DNA from: Mycolicibacterium sp. TY81
GTDB lineage: Bacteria > Actinomycetota > Actinomycetes > Mycobacteriales > Mycobacteriaceae
Assembly (NCBI RefSeq): GCF_018326285.1
Contig: NZ_AP023362.1
Span: 3,410,001 to 3,474,000, forward strand
DNA length: 64,000 bases
Reading direction: 5' to 3'
Shown: positions 53,908 to 62,218 of the stretch, piece after piece
Position numbering within the stretch: the first letter of the stretch is position 1
Layout: every line of letters begins with the position of its first letter
Notes under the pieces: generated by a model
The model's input: only the letters and a program-made list of their open reading frames with translations
Told to the model about the DNA's origin: nothing
Databases searched by the model: none
Program-made: the position numbers and the translations under genes

Positions 53908-54200
53908 CACGGCGCCCCGGTGTCGGAGGCCTTGGTGGCGGTGAGCGCCCGCATCGCCCGGTTTCGCGCTCCGCGCCGCCCGTAGCGGCGGGCGCACATC
54001 GAGGTCAGCACCTCGATCATGTCCCGGACCAGATCGTCGCCGGTCTTACCGGTGTCGGGCACCACGATGCGGCGGCCCTGCGCGGACAGGGCCGCCTCCA
54101 GGTGCTCGACCCCGAAACGAGCCAGCCGGTCGCGGTGCTCCACAACAACCACACTCGCACAGGGGTCAGACAAAACCCGACGGATCTTCCGACGCCTTGA
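53907..54200 (-). pseudogene. tnpA: IS607 TnpA serine recombinase, N-terminally truncated
   Basis: Recognisable sequence begins about SRRRKIRRVLSDPCASVVVV and continues with EHRDRLARFGVEHLEAALSA, VVPDTGKTGDDLVRDM and CARRYGRRGARNRAMRAL. Intact IS607 TnpA proteins have about 195-200 residues with a MerR-like HTH and the catalytic serine near the N-terminus of the resolvase domain; both are missing. A stop at 54201-54203 closes the frame just upstream. A TTG at 54173 could start an 88-residue remnant. Confidence 0.75.
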
Positions 54201-54331
54201 TCACATTTACCCACACATCACCGAACAGTTCGCAACCCCACCAACCTACGACTCGTCGCTTCGCGGCGGCGAACCGTAGCATCTCTTCGGCAATGAACCG
54301 GTGGGCTTGACCCTGTTTGGTGGACACAGGG

Positions 54332-55177
54332 TCAGGCGGCTTGTGCCGTCTGATTGATCCGGTTTTCAAACTCGACGGGGCTGATCATGCCCAGTGCGCT
54401 GTGACGCCGGCGGCGGTTGTAGACCCGCTCGATCCAGTCACCGACGGCGAGCCTAGCGGCAGCTTTCGTCGGCCACAACCGCCGGTCGTAAAACTCGACT
54501 TTCAGTGTCGCCCATAATGATTCAGTCGCAGCGTTATCCCAGCACACCCCGGTACGGCCCACCGACCGCAGCAGGTTGTTCTCCCGGGCGAACCGAGCCA
54601 GCTGCGCCGAGGTGTACTGACAGCCCCGATCGGCATGGAAAATCACCTTCTCCGGCAACGGGCCACGCAACGCGATCGCCATCGTCAACGCCGACTCGAC
54701 AACATCGGTATGCAGGGTATCGGCGATCGCCCAACCGATCACCCGCCGCGAATGCCCGTCCCGTACCGCCGCCAGATACAACCAGCCTTCCCCAGTCCGC
54801 AGATAGGTGATGTCGCTGGTCCACACCGCGTTGAGCACACCGGTATCGAAACGACGTTTGACCAGGTCCGGGATCGCTTCGGCATCCGGGTCCGCCACGG
54901 TGGTCGGCGGACCGAAAGTGCGCGGACTGATCCCGAACAAACCTTGGCGGCGCAGTGATGCCGCCACCGTCTTGCACGAGACCACCCAGCCATCCTCCCG
55001 TAGATCGGCCAGGATGCGCGGTGCGCCGTTCACCCCGTCGGAGTCGGCATGAAACCCCGCAACTGCGGTGTCGAGGCGCTTACGGCGCTGCTGGGCCGGC
55101 GTAGGACCGGCAGCGTCGGCCACACGCCACTTGTAGAACCCCGACCGCGATACCACCAGCAGTCGGCACATCCGCAC
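54332..55177 (-). CDS. IS3-family transposase OrfB (DDE integrase domain)
   Basis: 281 residues as a separate frame; the open frame continues upstream to the slippery site near 55264. HTH_21-type region GVNGAPRILADLREDGW, then the rve integrase core: AVWTSDITYL (first Asp), IFHADRGCQYTS (second Asp) and GVCWDNAATESLWATLKVE (Glu), ending VYNRRRRHSALGMISPVEFE. Expected to be made as an OrfAB fusion by -1 frameshifting. Appears intact. Confidence 0.92.
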   Translation of the reverse strand: MRMCRLLVVSRSGFYKWRVADAAGPTPAQQRRKRLDTAVAGFHADSDGVNGAPRILADLREDGWVVSCKTVAASLRRQGLFGISPRTFGPPTTVADPDAEAIPDLVKRRFDTGVLNAVWTSDITYLRTGEGWLYLAAVRDGHSRRVIGWAIADTLHTDVVESALTMAIALRGPLPEKVIFHADRGCQYTSAQLARFARENNLLRSVGRTGVCWDNAATESLWATLKVEFYDRRLWPTKAAARLAVGDWIERVYNRRRRHSALGMISPVEFENRINQTAQAA

Positions 55178-55221
55178 AATGCTGAAGTTCGCCTTCTCCG
55201 CCTCGATGATCCGGTAAGCAT

Positions 55222-55515
55222 CTACCGGTTCTGTTCGGAGGCGAAGAAGGCTGCCGCTTTTTTTAAAAACTCACGGTCCAAACGCAATTCAGCGTTCTCC
55301 TTGCGCAGCCGCTCCAACTCGGCGCGCTCATCAACATCAAGCACCCCGCCAGTATCCCCGGCCGACTCGCGGGCCTGGCGCACCCACCGACCCAACAACT
55401 GCTCACCCAGATTCATCTCCGCGGCCACATGCGCGATCGGACGTCCCGTCTCGATCACCAGGCGGGCAGCCTGCTCCCGAAACTCCGGGGTGTACTTCTT
55501 ACGCTTGCCCGCCAT
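55222..55515 (-). CDS. IS3-family transposase OrfA (HTH protein)
   Basis: 97 residues. HTH_Tnp_1 domain: KKYTPEFREQAARLVIETG, HVAAEMNLGEQLLGRWVR, then the leucine-zipper segment ERAELERLRKENAELRLD and EFLKKAAAFFA. Binds the element ends and, fused to OrfB, forms the transposase. The frame ends shortly after the A7 slippery site. Confidence 0.92.
   Translation of the reverse strand: MAGKRKKYTPEFREQAARLVIETGRPIAHVAAEMNLGEQLLGRWVRQARESAGDTGGVLDVDERAELERLRKENAELRLDREFLKKAAAFFASEQNR
55258..55264 (-). other. Programmed -1 frameshift site of the IS3 element
   Basis: Seven A in a row on the minus strand near the end of orfA (frame TTA AAA AAA GCG). A -1 slip continues as AGC GGC AGC, and that frame stays open through VDAYRIIEAEKANFSIVRM into orfB. 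This gives an OrfAB fusion, as known for IS3-family elements. Confidence 0.75.
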
Positions 55516-55603
55516 ACGGACATCCTTCCCGCAGGACCAGCAGTCCCACCAGTTAGGTGTCCACCATCAGGGGTCAAGCCCACCGGGGATGAGCAGGGAG
55601 CAG

Positions 55604-57310
55604 ATGACAACAACAGCGCCAAACATCGTGGTCGAGGACAAAGGCCTCAAGCGGGGTGCCCTCGGCCTGGTGTCCAGCGTGGTGGTCGGGCTGGCGTCGA
55701 CGGCGCCCGCCTACAGCCTGGCCGCGACGCTCGGCCTGGTCATCGCGGCCGGTGGCACGCTGCTGGCCGGCGTCAAAGCCCCTGCGATCATGCTCATTTC
55801 GTTCGTGCCCATGTACCTCATCGCCGTCGCCTACCAGGAGCTCAACAAGGCGGAGCCCGACTGCGGCACCACGTTCACCTGGGCCGCAAGGGCTTTCGGG
55901 CCGGTGGTCGGGTGGCTCGGCGGGTGGGGCATCATCGCCTCCGACGTCATCGTGATGGCCAATCTGGCGCAGATCGCCGGGTCGTACTCGTTCACATTCG
56001 TCGGTGACCTGGGCTGGCATTCGGCCGCCGGTCTGGCGAACAGCACCCTGTGGTCGACGGTGGCGGGCGTCATCTGGATCGTCCTCATGACGTACATCTG
56101 CTACCGCGGCATCGAGGTCTCGGCCCGGTTGCAGTACGTGCTGTTGACCGTCGAAGTCGCCGTGCTGATCGTGGTGTCTGTCGTGGCGCTGGTGAAGGTG
56201 TACACGCACCATGGGCACGCCTACTCGATCATGCCGTCCTGGTCCTGGTTCTGGCCTGGCGGAATGGATTTCGGCACCGTGATTGCCCCGGCGGTCCTGG
56301 CCACCATCTTCATCTACTGGGGTTGGGACACCGCGGTGGCGTGCAACGAGGAGTCCGACGATCCTGGCCGCACCCCCGGGCGCGCCGCCGTCATCTCGAC
56401 GTTCCTGCTGCTGGCCACGTATGCGTTGGTGACGGTCTCGACCATCGCGTTCGCCGGCGTGGGCACCGAAGGCATCGGGCTGGGCAACCAGGAGAACGCC
56501 AAGGACGTGTTCACTGCGATCGGTCCATCGTTGTTCGGCGACAGCGTGATCGGGAAGATCGGCATGCTGCTCCTGTCGGCGTCGATCCTGACGTCGGCGG
56601 CGGCCTCGACGCAGACCACCATCATGCCGACCGCACGTACCACCCTGTCGATGGGCGTATACCGGGCGCTGCCAGAGAGTTTCGCGAAGATTCATCGCCA
56701 GTACCTGACTCCCACCACCTCGACCATCGTGATGGGCGTGGTGTCGGTGCTGTGCTACGTGCTGTTCACCGCGATCAGTGCCGATCTGTTGACGGCCCTC
56801 ATCGGTTCGGTTGGCCTGATGATCGCGTTCTACTACGCGCTGACCGGGTTCGCCTGCGCCTGGTTCTACCGAAAGACGTTGACCCGCAACGCGCGTGACT
56901 TCGTGATGCGTGGCGTGTTGCCGGTGGTCGGTGGCATCACGCTGTCCGTGGTGTTCGGGTACGGCCTGGTCCAGTACAGCAAGCCGGATTGGCTGAAGGA
57001 CGAAAACCACCACGACGTCACCATTTTCGGCTTCGGCGCGGTGGGTGTGGTCGGCGTCGTCGGGCTGCTGCTCGGTGTGGTGCTGATGTTCGCCTGGCGT
57101 CTCGTGCGTCCGGAGTACTTCCGCGGACTGACGTTGCCACAGCGCCATGACCTGGTGCTGGATTCGCCGGTCGTAGCGCACTTCGGGCTGCCGGACTCCG
57201 GTGACATGCCGACGGTCATCGCGCCCGACCTGTCGAACCTGCCGCCGGGCGAGACCGCAGTGGACTCGGCGACGGGCAAGCAGATCCGGCGGGACGATCC
57301 CGCCGGCTAG
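55604..57310 (+). CDS. APC-family amino-acid permease
   Basis: 568 residues from the ATG at 55604; an ATG five codons earlier (55589) is also possible. About twelve membrane helices. The N-terminal family region is LKRGALGLVSSVVVGLASTAP, and TFTWAARAFGPVVGWLGGW follows. The C-terminal ~60 residues are soluble. Predicted proton-coupled uptake of an amino acid or amine; the substrate is unknown. The IS3 element sits just upstream, so normal expression is probably altered. The stop overlaps the convergent GGDEF gene by 4 bases. Confidence 0.88.
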   Translation: MTTTAPNIVVEDKGLKRGALGLVSSVVVGLASTAPAYSLAATLGLVIAAGGTLLAGVKAPAIMLISFVPMYLIAVAYQELNKAEPDCGTTFTWAARAFGPVVGWLGGWGIIASDVIVMANLAQIAGSYSFTFVGDLGWHSAAGLANSTLWSTVAGVIWIVLMTYICYRGIEVSARLQYVLLTVEVAVLIVVSVVALVKVYTHHGHAYSIMPSWSWFWPGGMDFGTVIAPAVLATIFIYWGWDTAVACNEESDDPGRTPGRAAVISTFLLLATYALVTVSTIAFAGVGTEGIGLGNQENAKDVFTAIGPSLFGDSVIGKIGMLLLSASILTSAAASTQTTIMPTARTTLSMGVYRALPESFAKIHRQYLTPTTSTIVMGVVSVLCYVLFTAISADLLTALIGSVGLMIAFYYALTGFACAWFYRKTLTRNARDFVMRGVLPVVGGITLSVVFGYGLVQYSKPDWLKDENHHDVTIFGFGAVGVVGVVGLLLGVVLMFAWRLVRPEYFRGLTLPQRHDLVLDSPVVAHFGLPDSGDMPTVIAPDLSNLPPGETAVDSATGKQIRRDDPAG

Positions 57311-58341
57311 ATGCAATGGTGTTCAGCCGGCTCCTGCCCGCCGTAGACCGCACACCCTCCGCCGCCGGACCGCTTGACCCCGTACATGGCGGCGTCTGCG
57401 CGGCGGATCACGTCCTCGAGCAGGAAGTGCCGCGCCGACGTCGTCGCCACGGCAACGCCGATGCTCGTTGAGAGCGTTTCCCCGCGATCCAGATCGAGTT
57501 GCGTCAGCGTCGTCAAACGGGTGAGCAGCCCGGGTATGTCGGCCTCGCCGGTGGTGAACGTCACCAGGATGAGTTCGTCGCCGCCGATCCGGGCGGCGAT
57601 CTCACCGGGCCGGGCAATCGACCGCAAGCTGTCCGCCAATGCGATCAGCGCGGCATCGCCGGCAGCGTGACCACGGTGGTCGTTGAGCCGTTTGAAGCGA
57701 TCGATATCGATAACCGCCACCACGAGATGCGTCGGCGCCGACTCTGGGGCCAGGACCCGATTGACGACGTGGTGCATGCCGCGCCGATTGCGGAGCCCCG
57801 TCAGCTGATCCGTGTGTGCCGACCGCGCCATTCTGATGATCGCGCGCCGGCCCCTGTCGATCAGTAGGCAACCGCCGATCGGGATGCACACCACCCAGGC
57901 AAATGCCGGCATGTAGATCACGAACAGCCCGAACCAGCTGGCGTGGTGTTCGACCACCGCCCAAGCGGTGATTCCGGCGATGAGCAACGCACCGAATACG
58001 CAGTGCGCGGCCAGCACCCGCGCGCCCAGCAGAAACCCGATGAATACCCCGATGACGCCCAGATACAGCGTCGTGCACAATCGCGCCTCCACGGTGGACA
58101 TGGTCAGCGCGACGGCGGCGATTGCGATGTCGGCCCAGACCACGAACGCGATCGCGCCGGCGTATCCCGGCCACGGCCACCGCAGCCATCGGCAGCCGTA
58201 CCCGACGGCGGAGACAATCGCGACCACCTGCACCGCGTGCGGAACCACCCCGGCGGGTCCGGCGGGGTGGAATTGCACAACCGCGGCCAAGCCGGCCAGC
58301 ATGAAGCACCCGACGACCACCACATGGCTGAATGCGCGCAT
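57307..58341 (-). CDS. Membrane-bound GGDEF protein (diguanylate cyclase type)
   Basis: 344 residues from the ATG at 58341; GTG or TTG codons up to 58413 would add up to 24 residues. Six predicted membrane helices in the first ~180 residues, then a GGDEF domain: TDQLTGLRNRRGM, AVIDIDRFKRLND (metal Asp) and ARIGGDELILV (active-site GGDE). STSIGVAV and RADAAMYGVKRSG complete it. No EAL domain. Should make c-di-GMP. The inhibitory RxxD site is not conserved (RPGE at that place). Confidence 0.85.
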   Translation of the reverse strand: MRAFSHVVVVGCFMLAGLAAVVQFHPAGPAGVVPHAVQVVAIVSAVGYGCRWLRWPWPGYAGAIAFVVWADIAIAAVALTMSTVEARLCTTLYLGVIGVFIGFLLGARVLAAHCVFGALLIAGITAWAVVEHHASWFGLFVIYMPAFAWVVCIPIGGCLLIDRGRRAIIRMARSAHTDQLTGLRNRRGMHHVVNRVLAPESAPTHLVVAVIDIDRFKRLNDHRGHAAGDAALIALADSLRSIARPGEIAARIGGDELILVTFTTGEADIPGLLTRLTTLTQLDLDRGETLSTSIGVAVATTSARHFLLEDVIRRADAAMYGVKRSGGGGCAVYGGQEPAEHHCI

Positions 58342-58594
58342 GAACTTGCCTTCGCGAAGTGCGTTGGTAGCAAATCTGAACTCGGCCCCGCCCACCGCCA
58401 CTCCCCGCGTCAATCAGGTGCACAATCTTGTTGCACGACATGCTATATGCCGTTTGTGACAGCCAAATATGCCGGGCGAAACATGACCACCCAGACGGCT
58501 ATTGGCACATTTCATATACATTGCCATAACTGCATCAGCCGACCAGTCTCGCATAGCGACCTCGTGGCTCCCACCGGCGAGTTACCGTTCATGC

Positions 58595-59593
58595 GTGCCG
58601 AACAAGCCGTCCATCAATCCGGTGCGCTGGACCCCGCCGCCGGTCGACGCCCTCCCCGATTTCCCATCCGCGGAACTGACCATCGTGCCGATGCCGGGCG
58701 ACGCCCCGGAAGACGTCGTCGTCGACGGTGACGGCGCGCTGTGGACGGGCCTGGTCGACGGCCGGATCGTGCGGGTATCCGCCGATGGCACCACGGATGT
58801 GGTGGCCGATACCGGCGGCCGGCCGCTGGGGCTGCATGTCGCCCGCGACGGCCGGGTGCTGGTCTGCGACAGCTATCGCGGGCTGATGGCGCTGGACCCC
58901 ACCACCGGCGCCCTCGATGTGCTGGTGCCCGATATCGACGGCCGACCGCTGCGATTCTGCTCGAACGTCACCGAAACCGACGACGGCACAATCTATTTCA
59001 CTGAGTCGACCAGCTCGTTCCATTACGAGCATTTCCGCGCGGCCATCCTGGAGGCCCGTGGCGACGGTGGCCTGTACAAGCTGGCGACCGACGGCACGGT
59101 GAGCACGGTGCGCGACGGCCTGTACTTCGCCAACGGCGTCACCGTCACGGCCGACGGCACTGCGCTGGTGTTCGCCGAGACGCAGGGCCGTCGACTGTCG
59201 AAGTACTGGCTGTCCGGGCCGCAGGCCGGCACCATCACTCCGCTGGCGGTCAATCTCCCCGGTATGCCCGACAACATCTCGACGGGCGCCGACGGCCGGA
59301 TCTGGGTCGCGTTGGTCACCCCGGTCAACGCCGCAGCGGAATGGCTGGCACCGCGGCCGACCATCCTGCGCCAGCTGGTCTGGCGGTTGCCCGACGCGCT
59401 GCAGCCGCAGATGCCGCTGGAGGTGTGGGCCGTCGCCTTCGACCCCGACAGTGGCGAGGCCGTCTCCGGGGTACGCATGCGGCACCGGCAATTCGGACAG
59501 GTCACCGGACTGGTCGAGCGTGACGGGCAGCTGTGGATGAGCTCCATCGGCGTCCCCGCGCTGGCGTACTGCGCGATCCCGGAACGCCGGTAG
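58595..59593 (+). CDS. SMP-30/strictosidine-synthase-like beta-propeller protein
   Basis: 332 residues from the GTG at 58595. Repeated beta-propeller blades: PEDVVVDGDGALWTGLVDG, PLGLHVARDGRVLVCDSYRG, IYFTESTSSFHYEHF and FANGVTVTADGTALVFAET, then PGMPDNISTGADGRIWVAL. The family contains lactonases and strictosidine-synthase-like hydrolases that bind calcium in the propeller centre. No signal peptide is evident. The substrate is unknown. It is divergent from the GGDEF gene across an A/T-richer gap of about 250 bases that shows no further gene. Confidence 0.82.
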   Translation: MPNKPSINPVRWTPPPVDALPDFPSAELTIVPMPGDAPEDVVVDGDGALWTGLVDGRIVRVSADGTTDVVADTGGRPLGLHVARDGRVLVCDSYRGLMALDPTTGALDVLVPDIDGRPLRFCSNVTETDDGTIYFTESTSSFHYEHFRAAILEARGDGGLYKLATDGTVSTVRDGLYFANGVTVTADGTALVFAETQGRRLSKYWLSGPQAGTITPLAVNLPGMPDNISTGADGRIWVALVTPVNAAAEWLAPRPTILRQLVWRLPDALQPQMPLEVWAVAFDPDSGEAVSGVRMRHRQFGQVTGLVERDGQLWMSSIGVPALAYCAIPERR

Positions 59594-59689
59594 CCGCCCG
59601 TTACCCAATTCACATTTGTAACTTCAACCCCAATTGTCACAGCGCGGCAACATCGTTTCCGGGGCTCCGTCGCCTAATCTGGCGAGACC

Positions 59690-60937
59690 ATGGCGACCAC
59701 CCGATCGACGGCACAACGCGCTGCAGCCCTGGCAGCAGCGTTTTTCCTGACGGCTGCACCGGCAGTGGCCTTTGCCGAACCCGACCCACCGGCCGCCGAC
59801 CCCTGCCCGTACCGGGTGAACACCCCGCCCGCGGTCGACCAGTCCGAGGTTCCCAAAGCCGGCGACCCGCCGGCCCCGATTCCCGTACCGGCCACACCGC
59901 TCGGCGGCGAGCTGATGGCGAGCTGCGGCATCGTCGCCGCGCCCGACATGCCGCCCCTGCCCGGCGACGTCTCGGCTGATGCCTGGCTGCTGGCCGACCT
60001 GGACAGCGGCGACATCATCGCGGCGAAGGACCCGCACGGCCGGCACCGCCCGGCCTCCATCATCAAGGTGCTCATCGCGACCCAGGCCCTGCGTGAACTG
60101 CCCATCAACAAGCGCGTCACCGGCACGCCGGACGACGCTGCGGCCGAGGGCACCCGGGTAGGCGTCGATGACGGCGGCGTCTACACCGTCAACGACCTGC
60201 TGCACGGCCTGCTCATGCACTCGGGCAACGACGCCGCCCACGCCCTGGCGATGCAGGTCGGCGGGATGGACACCGCGATCACGAAGATCAACGACCTGGC
60301 CTCCAAGCTGGGCGGCCGCGACACCCGGGCGGCCACGCCGTCCGGCCTCGACGGCCCCGGCATGAGCACCTCGGCCTACGACATGGGCCTGTTCTACCGC
60401 TACGCCTGGCAGAACCCGACGTTCGCGTCCATCGTCTCGACCCAGAAGTACAACTTCCCGGGACATCCCGCGAAGCCCGGCGAGCCCGGTGACCACCCCG
60501 GCTACGAGCTCGAGAACGACAACAAGCTGCTCTACAACTACCCGGGCGCACTGGGCGGCAAGACCGGATACACCGACGACGCCGGGCAGACGTTCGTCGG
60601 CGCGGCTGATCGCGGTGGACGCCGTCTGGTCGCGATCCTGCTGCACGGCACCCGGGTCCCGATCGCGCCGTGGGAGCAGGCCGCACGGCTCCTGGACTAC
60701 GGCTTCGCCACCCCGCCGGGCACCAAGGTGGGCACGTTGATCGAGCCGGACCCGTCGCTCACCCAGCGCAAGCCCGACGCCAAGCATCCGGCGGCCGCAC
60801 AGGCCCTCGATGGCCTGCCGCCCGTCGACGCACTGCCGATCCGCGTCGGCGTCGGCGTCGTCGGGGCCGCGATCGTGCTGTCGCTGATGCTGGCGGCCCG
60901 TTCGATCAATCGGCGCCCCCAGCACGCCAACAGGTAG
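59690..60937 (+). CDS. dacB: D-alanyl-D-alanine carboxypeptidase (DacB type)
   Basis: 415 residues. Sec signal peptide (residues 1-29, ending AFAEP), Pro-rich region, then the penicillin-binding serine peptidase domain: SxxK in [11 protein letters not shown] (Ser about 123), SGN in [11 protein letters not shown] and KTG in [13 protein letters not shown]-terminal membrane helix ([13 protein letters not shown]) anchors it. Removes the terminal D-Ala of peptidoglycan pentapeptides on the cell surface. Position and neighbour nagA match Rv3330-Rv3332, without the sugar transporter between them. Confidence 0.92.
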   Translation: MATTRSTAQRAAALAAAFFLTAAPAVAFAEPDPPAADPCPYRVNTPPAVDQSEVPKAGDPPAPIPVPATPLGGELMASCGIVAAPDMPPLPGDVSADAWLLADLDSGDIIAAKDPHGRHRPASIIKVLIATQALRELPINKRVTGTPDDAAAEGTRVGVDDGGVYTVNDLLHGLLMHSGNDAAHALAMQVGGMDTAITKINDLASKLGGRDTRAATPSGLDGPGMSTSAYDMGLFYRYAWQNPTFASIVSTQKYNFPGHPAKPGEPGDHPGYELENDNKLLYNYPGALGGKTGYTDDAGQTFVGAADRGGRRLVAILLHGTRVPIAPWEQAARLLDYGFATPPGTKVGTLIEPDPSLTQRKPDAKHPAAAQALDGLPPVDALPIRVGVGVVGAAIVLSLMLAARSINRRPQHANR

Positions 60938-60950
60938 AGAATGACCGGCG

Positions 60951-62123
60951 ATGACGCTCATCTCGGCCGGGACCGTTGTTTTGGGAGGCTCAGCGCTTGA
61001 CGCTGTGTGCCGGCCCGGGTGGCTGGAGATCAGCGGCAACCGGATTCTCACGTGCGGTAGCGGCGCCGCGCCGCGCAGCGTCGACGTCGACTTCCCGGAA
61101 GGCGTTGTGGTGCCGGGCTTCGTGGACATGCATGTGCACGGCGGCGGCGGATTCTCCTACAGCACCGACGATCCCGGCGAGGTGGCGCGCGCCGCCGAAT
61201 TTCACCGCGCCCACGGCACCTCCACGACCCTGGCCAGCTTGGTCACCGCGGCGCCGGAAGTGTTGCTGGCGCAGGTGCAGACCCTGGCCGACGCGGTACG
61301 CGACGGCATTGTCGCCGGCATCCACCTGGAAGGTCCGTGGCTGAGTTCCGCGCGGTGCGGCGCACACGACGTGACACAGCTGCGCGACCCCGACCCCGCC
61401 GAGATCGACAGCCTGCTCGCTGCGGCCCACGGGACCATCCGGATGGTGACGATCGCCCCCGAGCTACCCGGCGCCGACGTCGCGATCGAACGCTTCGTCG
61501 ACGCGGGAGTCATTGTGGCCGTGGGCCATACCGACGCCAGCTACGAGGAGACCAAACGGGCGTTGCAGCTGGGCGCCACCGTCGGCACCCACGTGTTCAA
61601 CGGCATGCGTCCATTGCACCACCGTGATCCCGGCCCGGCGCTGGCCCTGCTGGAGGACACCCGGGTGACGGTCGAGCTCATCGCCGACGGCGTGCACCTG
61701 CACCCGGCGCTCGTCCACCAGGTCGCCGTCACCGCGGGCTCGGACCGCGTCGCGCTGATCACCGATGCGATGGCGGCCGCCGGCATGCCCGACGGGTCGT
61801 ACCAACTGGGCGGCCTCGATGTCGAGGTCAGCGGCTCGGTGGCGCGGCAGCGCGAACGATCCACCATTGCGGGCAGCACCGCGACCATGGACGCCCTGTT
61901 CCGCACGGCGGCAACGGGTTTGGAGTCCTTATCCGATACGGCGTTGCAGCACGCGGTACTGATGACGGCGACGACCCCGGCGCGCACACTCGGATTCGAC
62001 GACACCGGCGCACTGCGGCCCGGCGCGTCGGCCGACCTGGTCGTGCTGGACCGCAAACTGCACGTGCGGGCGGTGGTGCGGCGCGGGGTGTGGTCGGCGC
62101 CCGAAGCCATCCTCTCTCGTTGA
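60951..62123 (+). CDS. nagA: N-acetylglucosamine-6-phosphate deacetylase
   Basis: 390 residues. Amidohydrolase fold: VVPGFVDMHVHGGGGFSY with the metal His pair, GIHLEGPWLSSARCGAHD with the metal Glu, VAVGHTDASYEETKRAL and GTHVFNGMRPLHHRDPG, then the catalytic Asp in ALITDAMAAAGMPDG. Recycles cell-wall amino sugar to glucosamine 6-phosphate. It starts 13 bases after dacB, so the two probably form an operon linking peptidoglycan trimming to sugar recovery. Confidence 0.92.
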   Translation: MTLISAGTVVLGGSALDAVCRPGWLEISGNRILTCGSGAAPRSVDVDFPEGVVVPGFVDMHVHGGGGFSYSTDDPGEVARAAEFHRAHGTSTTLASLVTAAPEVLLAQVQTLADAVRDGIVAGIHLEGPWLSSARCGAHDVTQLRDPDPAEIDSLLAAAHGTIRMVTIAPELPGADVAIERFVDAGVIVAVGHTDASYEETKRALQLGATVGTHVFNGMRPLHHRDPGPALALLEDTRVTVELIADGVHLHPALVHQVAVTAGSDRVALITDAMAAAGMPDGSYQLGGLDVEVSGSVARQRERSTIAGSTATMDALFRTAATGLESLSDTALQHAVLMTATTPARTLGFDDTGALRPGASADLVVLDRKLHVRAVVRRGVWSAPEAILSR

Positions 62124-62218
62124 CCCTGTATCCAGGGCGCATTTGTTCGAGTGACTCGCGCCGCCATGTCAGGATCAACGACGGTGACCGCTGACACCGC
62201 GAGCGGGCACCTGGGCCC

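Larger units (their letters stand above)
52480..54200 (-). mobile_element. IS607-type element, 5'-truncated
   Basis: Contains the C-terminal half of a serine-recombinase tnpA and a complete tnpB. The left end and the N-terminal part of tnpA are missing; sequence similarity ends near 54200, about 100 bases before the IS3 left end. The right end must lie within or near the 40 bases between tnpB and the sigma gene and could not be defined. It is not able to move by itself without a complete TnpA. Confidence 0.65.
54302..55582 (-). mobile_element. IS3-family insertion sequence with CCGG target duplication
   Basis: 1281 bp. The ends are imperfect inverted repeats, TGGGCTTGACCC and then TGGTGGACAC on each side, with a few mismatches between. 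The element is flanked by CCGG at 54298-54301 and again at 55583-55586, a clear 4-base target duplication. It carries orfA and orfB on the minus strand. It lies 21 bases in front of the APC permease start codon, so it has replaced that gene's native upstream region. Confidence 0.9.
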
